Positions 14,226-20,000 of a DNA stretch of 20,000 bases are shown here, in pieces. This stretch comes from Prorocentrum cordatum (Eukaryota > Sar > Dinophyceae > Prorocentrales > Prorocentraceae): positions 1-20,000 of the forward strand of contig CAUYUJ010002712.1 of NCBI GenBank assembly GCA_963575745.1, read 5' to 3'. Position numbers and translations under genes: made by a program. Within the stretch, counting starts at the first letter, position 1. Each line of letters begins with the position of its first letter. Under the pieces are notes generated by a model. That model did no database searches and had not been told where the DNA came from. It was given only the letters and a program-made list of their open reading frames with translations.

Positions 14226-15497
14226 ATGCTGCCTGACCAATGTGTTTTGGTCTCAGCATCCATGGACGAAGAAGATGCCATATCATCGGTCACGCTCGGA
14301 GACGAGCCTGAACCACGAGAGTCCTGTATAGTCTCTCTCTGCTCAACCACACCTGGCGAGAGCTACTCTCTTGATAGTAATGAATATGGTCCTTACGTTG
14401 AGTTATGTTTTACATCAGAAATGTCAAAAATAATGTTAGATCAGACTCAACTTACACAGCTCGACACCGATATGGTCGCAACGGTGAGAGTATATGTATC
14501 CTCTGCTGCTAAACGTGCTGTGGTCGTTAAAGAAGATGATCTACTGACCAAAGCCGACACAGCAGCACACCCAAAGGAGGTTAGTGAAGCTTTGTATACT
14601 GAGCTCAAAATCTGGATTGACAACCGATGCTTTGAGATGTATGATCTATCCAAAGCTTCCAACATCATGACATCCAGGTATGTATACAAGTGGAAGTTTG
14701 TAAAGGTGGGTACCGAGAACGTTAAAACCATTCGTCTCAGACTTGTCCTTCGCGGATTTATGGATACTGAGGCTTTCGATGTGGAAACATTCTCTGGAAC
14801 CGCCCGAAGGCAGTCCCAAAGACTCCTGGCAAGTGAGGCGGCATGCCATCCAGAATGGATCTTAGCATCCATGGATATCGACAAGGCGTTCCTCAAGGGT
14901 TTGACCTATGAGGAACTTGCCCATGCCACAGGCGAGGAAACTCGCATGGTCTGCTTCACTCTTCCACCGGGAAGTGCCCAGGTACTTCGTACACTACCCG
15001 GCTTCTCATCCTATGACGAAAGCCGACACTGCCTCATATGCCTCAAACCAGGAACGGGTACAAAGGATGCTCCAAGAGCGTTCTCTCTCAAACTTCGTAC
15101 GACCACACGAGCTATGGGTCTTGCACCGACCAGTTATGACCCTGAATTTGAATTCAGCCAAGATCTGCTAACGGCAAAACATGTCGATGATATTAACATG
15201 ACTGGTCTAGAGAAAAATATAGACGACTACGTCCAGCGTGTCGAAAAGGTGTTTGGCACATGCAAGCTAAACAAACACACATATACGAACTGCGCCGTTC
15301 GCTACACTAAGAATGATCAAGGGGATGTGATTATGGATCAGGGCGAGTATATCAAACAACTACGTCCTATCACACACCCAGAACTTACAGGAGCGGCGGC
15401 CGATGCCAAAGCCACGAAACTCATTACCGACATGTTCGTCAGCTTGCGAGGAGCCCTCGCCTATGCCCTCCTTGCTCAAATCTGGCTCATGGTATAG
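14226..15497 (+). CDS. Copia-type reverse transcriptase (RVT_2)
   Basis: This copies the element RNA into DNA. Conserved blocks are MTSRYVYKWKF, the catalytic SMDIDKAFLKGLTYEE (Asp codons at 14874 and 14880), KPGTGTKDAPRAF, and AKHVDDINMTG (HVDD at 15180-15191, where most copia elements have YVDD). All match dinoflagellate copia RTs. ATG 14226 lies just after the nested insertion's tail, so this start may be an accident of that insertion. The hairpin at 14294 is read LGDEP, and the one at 14932 overlaps conserved RT residues in another phase. The frame stops at UAG 15495 in the middle of the RT-to-RNase H connection, and the same frame continues beyond it. Confidence 0.92.
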   Translation: MLPDQCVLVSASMDEEDAISSVTLGDEPEPRESCIVSLCSTTPGESYSLDSNEYGPYVELCFTSEMSKIMLDQTQLTQLDTDMVATVRVYVSSAAKRAVVVKEDDLLTKADTAAHPKEVSEALYTELKIWIDNRCFEMYDLSKASNIMTSRYVYKWKFVKVGTENVKTIRLRLVLRGFMDTEAFDVETFSGTARRQSQRLLASEAACHPEWILASMDIDKAFLKGLTYEELAHATGEETRMVCFTLPPGSAQVLRTLPGFSSYDESRHCLICLKPGTGTKDAPRAFSLKLRTTTRAMGLAPTSYDPEFEFSQDLLTAKHVDDINMTGLEKNIDDYVQRVEKVFGTCKLNKHTYTNCAVRYTKNDQGDVIMDQGEYIKQLRPITHPELTGAAADAKATKLITDMFVSLRGALAYALLAQIWLMV

Positions 15498-16256
15498 GTG
15501 GTCTCTCTCCAGAAAATCCAAGAGCCCACCAATCTGCAAGTCAGACGCCTGAATGCTGTGACGCGAAAGCTGATCAGCAGCCCGAAACGCATCACCTTCC
15601 CTCGGGTGAAGCCGACGAATGAAGTTGACATCCACAGCGATTCGGGGTATCGGAAGCTTACCGGGGAGGAGGATGATGAGACCAAGGGCTACGGCATACG
15701 CGGGGCGAATGTACTACGGCGAGGAAACTCGCCACAAGGCAAGTCCGTTGTTCACCTCTGTGACGGACTATGCAAATCACACCGACTGCAGGTGAGGTCC
15801 AGCTATGCTGCGGAGGCACTCGCAGCGGCGCATAACCTCGATGAGTGTTACCCTACGCTCATCACTCTCCACGAGCTCAAGGCAGGAGCTCTGACTCCAC
15901 GACAACTACGAGATATGCGTGAAGTTGGAGGCCTAGCCATCAAAGTATCTCTTACCATAGACGCTGAGTCCGTTTATAAATCATTATCAAGCAAGGATCT
16001 TAAGATACCGACAGAACGGACCCTGCTTGGACATATCAGTTGGATACGTGAGCTTATGGATATAGGTATAGTACATAACGTGCAGTGGTGTGATACTAGG
16101 GATATGACCGCAGACGGGCATACAAAGGGAAGCATCGATCGGGAGCTGCTTCTGGAAGTGATGTCAGGCACCCAGTCATTCAAGTATGACGTTAAGCAGT
16201 TTGTTCCCTTTCGGGGTCCCGAGGACAGAGACAAACCCAAGTCTAATCAATTTTAG
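15498..16256 (+). CDS. RNase H domain of the copia Pol
   Basis: It directly continues the RT frame after a single UAG at 15495. Related elements have a Tyr there (V-Y-V-x-L-Q), so one base change from TAT or TAC explains the stop. RNase H features in order: VDIHSDSGY (Asp codon at 15639), SSYAAEALAA, TIDAESV, and MTADGHTKG, the counterpart of the copia ADALTK ending. It removes the RNA strand during reverse transcription. A GNRA hairpin at 15719 is read RGNSP inside the domain, between its first strands. There is no ATG near the start, so without readthrough this part would not be made. Confidence 0.88.
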   Translation: MVSLQKIQEPTNLQVRRLNAVTRKLISSPKRITFPRVKPTNEVDIHSDSGYRKLTGEEDDETKGYGIRGANVLRRGNSPQGKSVVHLCDGLCKSHRLQVRSSYAAEALAAAHNLDECYPTLITLHELKAGALTPRQLRDMREVGGLAIKVSLTIDAESVYKSLSSKDLKIPTERTLLGHISWIRELMDIGIVHNVQWCDTRDMTADGHTKGSIDRELLLEVMSGTQSFKYDVKQFVPFRGPEDRDKPKSNQF

Positions 16257-16295
16257 TTTGTCCTTGTTGCCCTCGCGGCCCAATTTGCCAGCACA

Positions 16296-16316
16296 GGCGC
16301 CTACTACAAAGGCGCC
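16296..16316 (+). other. Hairpin, 6-bp GGCGCC stem
   Basis: GGCGCC at 16296-16301 pairs with GGCGCC at 16311-16316 across a 9-base loop. Confidence 0.6.
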
Positions 16317-16449
16317 CTTCTAGTTGCTCGGAAACGAGCCATATATTTCACGCCTGGCAACGAGCCGGCTTTGTACAACTCAGGCTCTTTGCCTTAATAC
16401 ACATTTGCTTGGTGAGGTATGGCCTGTTTGGCTTACCTCTAACTGAGCC

Positions 16450-16479
16450 GATAGCCCTTCATCGTTCGAAGGGGCTATC
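16450..16479 (+). other. Long hairpin with one bulge
   Basis: GATAGCCCTTC at 16450-16460 pairs with GAAGGGGCTATC at 16468-16479, with one bulged G and a 7-base loop. There is no U-run of the bacterial terminator type, and the context is eukaryotic. Confidence 0.65.
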
Positions 16480-16518
16480 TTGTATTTGCGTGAAATGCTT
16501 TGCGAGGAAACTCGCCTT

Positions 16519-16543
16519 ACAGTCTGGTGTTAGGCCAGACTGT
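16519..16543 (+). other. Perfect 9-bp hairpin
   Basis: ACAGTCTGG at 16519-16527 pairs perfectly with CCAGACTGT at 16535-16543 across a 7-base loop, three bases after the last GNRA hairpin. Confidence 0.7.
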
Positions 16544-16578
16544 GCGCACTGTTTTCCTTTTTGCAAACAGTCGTGCGC
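16544..16578 (+). other. Bulged hairpin stacked on the previous one
   Basis: GCGCACTGTTT starting at 16544 pairs with AAACA-GTC-GTGCGC (16565-16578), with a 3-base bulge. It begins at the base after the previous hairpin, so the two could stack. Confidence 0.6.
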
Positions 16579-16632
16579 GCGACCTTTGCGTGCGACTATG
16601 CTCTCCGTCTCCTCCCCTCCCGACTTTAAGGG

Positions 16633-16889
16633 TAGCTCTTTGGGAGATGTTATAGTATCGGGAGCATAGCTCGCGCGCCGTTGCCTTTGGCCCAAGGCAC
16701 GCGCGCCCTATTTGCCCGGACACCGCGAGTGTTCGCTATGTGCTGGAAAGATCGATACATCGATCTTATCCTATCTTATCCGCCCATTCCTCATACTGAA
16801 CTATCACAGCAGAGCGATGGGCGCTATTTGCCATCCGATGTCTATCATGGAATCGGATGCTATTTGAGTTACCAGGCTCACTTTCGACT
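16633..16889 (+). repeat. 3' long terminal repeat
   Basis: It matches 1-306 except for three transitions and the absence of the second 49-bp unit, giving 257 bases. The shared 8-bp stem is at 16832-16839 / 16852-16859. The repeat ends at 16889, and the next base already belongs to a G-rich minisatellite. About 1.2 percent divergence between the LTRs suggests a fairly recent insertion. Confidence 0.93.
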
Positions 16890-18200
16890 CGTCGATCGGT
16901 TTTGGGCGGTGCCGAGGCGCGGTGGGAACGTGGTGGAAGCGTGGTGGAAGCGCGGTGGAAGCGCGGTGGGGGTCATGGTGGGGGGCGTCGATCGGTTTTG
17001 GGCGAGAATTTGTGGTGTGGGGGGGGTCCGAAGAACAGAGGCTCCATGGGTTGGGGGTGCCGGGGCGTGGTGGAAGCGTGGCGGAAGCGCGGTGGGGGGC
17101 ACGGTGGGGGGCGTCGGTCGGTTTTGGGCGAGAAATTGCGGGGTGGGGGGGTCCCAAGAACAGAGGCTCTATGGGTTGGGGGTGCCGGGGCGTGGTGGCA
17201 GCGGCGTGGGAGCGTGGTGGAAGCGCGGCGGGGGGCATGGTGGAGGGAGTCGGTCGGTTTTGGGTGAGAAATCGCAGGGTGGGGGGTCCCAAGAACTGAG
17301 GCTCCATGGGTTGGTGCCGGGGCGTGGTGGAAGTGGTGGAAGCGTGGTGGGGGGCATGGTGGGGGCGTCGGTCGGTTTGGGCGAGAAATTGTGGGGTGGG
17401 GGGGTCCCAAGAACAGAGGCTCCATGGGTTGGGGGTGCCGAGGCGTGGTGGGAGCGCGGTGGAAAAGCGTGGTGGAAGCGCGGCGGGGGCATGGTGGGGA
17501 GCGTCGGTTGGTCGGTCGGCCTTGGGCGAGAAATTGTAGGGGTGGGGGTCCGAAGAACAGAGGCTCCATGGGTTGGGGGTGCCGGGGCGTGGTGGGAGCG
17601 TGGTGGAAGCGTGGTGGAAGCGCGGTGGGGGGCATGGTGGAGGGCGTCGTCGGTTTTGGGCGAGAAATTGGTGGGTGGGGGGGTCCCAAGAACAAAGGCT
17701 CTATGGTTGGGGGTGCCGAGGCGTGGTGGGCGTGGCGGCGCGGGGGGCATGGTGGGGGCGTCGGTCGGTTGGGCGAGAAATTGCGGGGTGGGGGGTCCGA
17801 AGAACAGAGGCTCCATGGGTTGGGGGTGCCGGGCGGTGGTGGAAGCATGGTGGAAGCGCGGTGGGGGGCATGGTGGAGGGCGTCGGTCGGTTTTTGGGCG
17901 AGAAATTGTGGGGTGGGGGGGGTCCGAAGAACAGAGTCTCCATGGGTTGGGGGTGCCGAGGCGTGGTGGGAGCGTGGTGGAAGCGTGGTGGAAGCGCGGT
18001 GGGGGGCATGGTGGGGGGCGTGGGTCGGTTTTTGGAGAAATTGTGGGGTGGGGGAGTCCCAAGAACAGAGGCTCCATTGGTTGGGGCGCGTGGGCGTGGT
18101 GGGAGCGGGCTGGGGGGAGCATGGGGGGGGGTGTCGGTCGGTCTTGGGCGAGAAATGGTGGTGTGGGGGGGTCCCAAGAACAGAGGCTCCATGGGTACCT
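16890..18200 (+). repeat. G-rich minisatellite, about ten units of 112-144 bp
   Basis: Units carry a shared anchor, ATGGGTTGGGGGTGCC or close variants. Anchors start at 17046, 17171, 17306, 17424, 17568, 17703, 17815, 17942, 18076 and 18191, giving spacings of 125, 135, 118, 144, 135, 112, 127, 134 and 115. Each unit also contains GTCGGTCGGTTTTGGGCGAG and copies of a shorter GTGGTGGAAGCG sub-repeat. Long G runs make quadruplex formation likely. Long ORFs on both strands here are by-products of composition. Confidence 0.92.
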
Positions 18201-19159
18201 GGGGTGGGGATGTGGCCTAGCTTGGTCACTTTCCCTCACACGCCTCTGGGGTCGGCGGATTCGTCTGTTGTGGCCCATTGGCCGTTATCGCTGGGCCTTT
18301 CTTGGTTGCCCCCTGTTGGTTGGCACTTGCCCGCTGCCCCCACGCGGCCTGGGCCTTAACGAGATGCCCCCTGATGGTTGGTTGTTTCTTGTTTAGAATG
18401 GTTGCGCCGATTCACTAGCCTGGACGATTTGTTTTTCATTGCATGATTTGAGTTGATCTATTGGTATCGAGTGTCCCTTGTTGGTCGGCGCCGACGGGTT
18501 TAATTTGGCGGGATGCGCTTTATTGTTGGGTATACTTGCATTTCTACACGTCGCCCGTCAAGGTAGGCCGTTATTGGCTGCCCTCCATCGGTTTGCATTG
18601 ATTGGTTTGCCTAAAGCCGGAACTCAGTGCCGATTCCCCTTTCGATTTGCCCATATTGGTTGGTCCGCATTGGGTGTCCCCGATTTGTGCGCTCCAGTTC
18701 GCTGGCCCCCATAGGGTTGCCCGTGTTGGTTGGCCTGTTTGTTGGCTTCTCGAATCGAAGATCTTGAACACATGTGATTCGATTGGTCTGTTTTGGTCGG
18801 CCTTGCGTTTTTGCCGCTGTTGGTTCGCCCGTTATGTGTTTTTCATTAACAGGTGGTCCTTATTTGTTGAGTAATTATAAGGAACGGACTCATTAACGAC
18901 GACGAGAAGAGGCACGTCGGGTTCTGGAGGGGTTGTGGTTTTTGGCCCGCCCCCCCACACTTTGAGAGGGTAGACGCGTCGTGACCGAGGCTCACCGTGG
19001 CCAGAAGAGCCCCTTCGTTCCTGACCTCAGCGTTCCTCTTGGTGGCACGATGACTGTAAATTATCCCGGCAAAGCAACCATCAGCGATGTGTAGAAGCAT
19101 ATCTGAAAGCATTCCCCTTAAGATTCAGATGAAAATCCAGTTGTCGAATTCTGCTGTTC
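18201..19159 (+). other. Intergenic stretch, no gene seen
   Basis: I see no credible ORF, tRNA or rRNA. The first half is rich in loose GTTGGTTGGC-like words (for example near 18320, 18655, 18727 and 18775), perhaps a decayed repeat. The second half (18890-19080) has mixed composition. Confidence 0.6.
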
Positions 19160-19497
19160 TCGCAGTCGTAGTCGCATTCGCGATGACAGTCGCAGCGGCA
19201 ACGGCAGTCGCAGTCACAGCCTCAGCCTCAGCCTGCCTCAGCCTCAGCCTCAGCCTGCCTCAGCCTCAGCCTGCCTCAGCCTCAGCCTCAGCCTGCTTCA
19301 GCCTCAGCCTCAGTCTGCCTTCAGCCTCGGCCTCAGCCTCAGCCTGCCTCAGCCTCAGCCTGCATCAGCCTCAGCCTCAGCCTCAGCAGCATCAGCCTGC
19401 CTCAGCCTCAGCCTGCCTCAGCCTCAGCCTCAGCCTCAGCCTTCAGCCTCGCCTCAGCCTCAGCCTGCCTCAGCCTCAGCCTGCCAGCCTGCCTCAG
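19160..19497 (+). repeat. Hexanucleotide tract, CAGTCG then CAGCCT type
   Basis: About 19160-19218 is made of GCAGTC/GCAGTCGCA-like words. It grades into CAGCCT/CAGCCTCAGCCTGCCT repeats to about 19497. Because the unit is a multiple of three, all frames stay open and give Ser/Leu/Pro/Gln/Ala strings. I do not regard these as coding. Confidence 0.9.
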
Positions 19498-19824
19498 CAT
19501 TCAAAATGTGGCCCAGGAATGGAGTTCTGGGAACTAGAAGAACACGAAGTGGCCTACAGTTGGCTCCGGGCATTCAAAATCATGCCCAGGAATGGAGTTC
19601 TGGGAACTCGAAGAGCACGAAGTGGCCTACAGTTGGCTCCGGGCATCCAAAATGTGGCCCGGGAATGGAGTTCTGGGAACTCGAAGAGCACGAAGTGGCC
19701 TACAGTTGGCTCCGGGCATCCAAAATGTGGCCCGGGAATGGAGTTCTGGGAAGTCGAAGAGCACGAAGTGGCCTACAGTTGGCTCCGGGCATCCAAAATG
19801 TGGCCCGGGAATGGAGTTCTGGGA
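19498..19824 (+). repeat. 73-bp tandem repeat, four full units and one partial
   Basis: Units start at 19498, 19571, 19644, 19717 and 19790 (partial). GGAATGGAGTTCTGGGA recurs exactly every 73 bases (19516, 19589, 19662, 19735, 19808). Units 3 and 4 are nearly identical, and units 1 and 2 carry a few substitutions. Because 73 is not a multiple of three, successive copies cycle through frames, which argues against a coding role. Confidence 0.93.
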
Positions 19825-20000
19825 GCACCAAGAGCGATTTTGCGAGGATGTCCCAAGCGATTTCGGCTTCGGCGGCACCGCCTCGGGTCCCGCCCCGACC
19901 CCCCTGTGGAGTCATCTGCTGCTCTCTTTTGAGACCACTAGAAACCTATCAGCAAAAGCTGTTAGGTAAAAATGTGAGGATCACAAGTGGCAAGGACCAA
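19825..20000 (+). other. Right-hand flank, nothing recognised
   Basis: A short non-repetitive stretch after the 73-bp array. No feature seen. Confidence 0.5.

Larger units (their letters stand above)
523..16515 (+). repeat. Dispersed GNRA-tetraloop hairpin family (31 perfect copies)
   Basis: The unit is GCNNG-GNRA-CNNGC, almost always followed by C. Perfect copies start at 523, 616, 1945, 2272, 2426, 2918, 2993, 3209, 3923, 4043, 4495, 4576, 5717, 5978, 6394, 6804, 7296, 7377, 7867, 7900, 8524, 9593, 9841, 10935, 11445, 12769, 14294, 14932, 15719, 16326 and 16502 (14 bases each). Copies with a G-U pair: 6216, 8967, and 3692 (first pair C-G). Degenerate copies: 3490, 13175, 16352. Nine stem types occur (GCAGG 7, GCTCG 6, GCGAG 6, GCGGG 5, GCTGG 2, GCGCG 2, GCCTG, GCACG, GCGTG), each with matching changes on the other arm. 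Loops are mostly GAAA, with GCAA at six, GAGA at 4576 and 14294, GTAA at 8967. All are on the sense strand; none are in the LTRs, the nested insertion or the flanks. Confidence 0.95.
16257..16632 (+). other. Structured 3' UTR of the retroelement
   Basis: No ORF is credible. Hairpins follow one another: 16296-16316, GNRA hairpins at 16326 and 16502 (and a degenerate one at 16352), 16450-16479, 16519-16543 and 16544-16578. A pyrimidine-rich stretch (about 16605-16622) and then only a short purine run, AAGGG, precede the 3' LTR, so a classical polypurine tract is weak. Confidence 0.7.
1..16889 (+). mobile_element. Ty1/copia-type LTR retrotransposon, giant, with accessory genes
   Basis: Near-identical direct repeats lie at 1-306 and 16633-16889. 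Between them are a Gag CCHC knuckle, aspartic protease, DDE integrase, RVT_2-type reverse transcriptase and RNase H, in the copia order. A primer-binding site abuts the first repeat. At about 16.9 kb it is three times the length of an ordinary copia element. The extra length is a Tpt1/KptA domain, a RING-H2 protein, methyltransferase-like modules, low-complexity regions and a probable nested insertion. The coding content is broken into frames that shift mostly by +1. The target-site duplication cannot be seen because the left flank is outside the window. The dinoflagellate-lineage assignment rests on my recollection of the module sequences. Confidence 0.93.

Noticed and set aside
523-16515. 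CRISPR-like array of repeated palindromes
   Set aside because: Spacing is irregular, the stems differ in sequence, units are only 14 bases and most lie in coding sequence of a eukaryotic retroelement.
16681-18396. Long ORFs on both strands across the 3' LTR and G-rich minisatellite (up to 571 codons)
   Set aside because: They come from stop-poor repetitive composition, run through an LTR boundary and show only Gly/Trp/Val or Pro/His/Ser repeats.
19080-19135. Weak resemblance to a segment near the 3' end of organellar large-subunit rRNA
   Set aside because: Only about 40 bases, from memory, with many mismatches and no rRNA-like neighbours.
19087-19932. 281-codon Ser/Leu/Pro/Gln ORF over the hexamer and 73-bp repeats
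   Set aside because: A hexamer keeps every frame open and the 73-bp units change frame at each copy, so there is no sign of selection on a protein.

Overview
The window looks like nuclear DNA of a dinoflagellate-lineage alveolate (dinoflagellate or perkinsid). It is dominated by one very large Ty1/copia-type LTR retrotransposon, about 16.9 kb. Three things point to that lineage. The Gag, protease, methyltransferase-like, integrase and reverse transcriptase modules resemble the copia polyproteins I know from dinoflagellates. A 15-base exact match to the 3' part of the dinoflagellate spliced leader lies in the gag region. The flanks are long GC-rich minisatellites. The species cannot be named from this window.

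Layout: 5' LTR (1-306, cut by or starting at the window edge); a primer-binding site abutting it at 307; gag with a CCHC knuckle (155-2356); a long acidic/Pro-Gln-rich accessory region (2355-3980); a small coiled-coil ORF (3982-4101); an RNA 2'-phosphotransferase (Tpt1/KptA) domain (4091 to about 5530); a Pro/Gln-rich linker; a RING-H2 finger protein (6136-7917); aspartic protease (7754-8896); two methyltransferase-like modules and a DDE integrase (8897-13092); a small acidic ORF; a probable nested, 5'-truncated non-LTR insertion (about 13330-14224); reverse transcriptase (14226-15497) and RNase H (15498-16256) in one frame split by a UAG; a strongly structured 3' UTR (16257-16632); and the 3' LTR (16633-16889). 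The order PR-IN-RT-RH is that of copia elements.

The most striking feature is a family of tiny hairpins scattered through the internal part of the element. The pattern is GCNNG-GNRA-CNNGC, with stem positions 3 and 4 covarying and GAAA, GCAA, GAGA or GTAA loops. I count 31 perfectly paired copies plus several near copies. All are on the sense strand, none in the LTRs or flanks. About 0.01 would be expected by chance in 20 kb. Most are read in one codon phase as x-Gly-Asn-x-Pro, but a few coding copies are in other phases and two perfect copies are in the 3' UTR, so the RNA hairpin rather than the peptide seems to be conserved. Together with an element-encoded RNA 2'-phosphotransferase and RING ligase, this could be an undescribed RNA-based retroelement system.

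The reading frame moves +1 at each of six successive junctions from gag to protease (frames 2-0-1-2-0-1-2), several directly at a stop codon and one inside the conserved C-terminus of the phosphotransferase domain. The LTRs differ by only 3 transitions in 257 aligned bases plus one 49-bp duplication, so the copy is fairly young. Programmed frameshifting, introns, recent decay and sequencing error cannot be separated from this window alone.

Downstream of the element are a G-rich minisatellite of about ten 112-144 bp units that directly abuts the 3' LTR (16890-18200), about 0.95 kb of unremarkable sequence, a CAGCCT-type hexamer tract (19160-19497), and a 73-bp tandem repeat (19498-19824).
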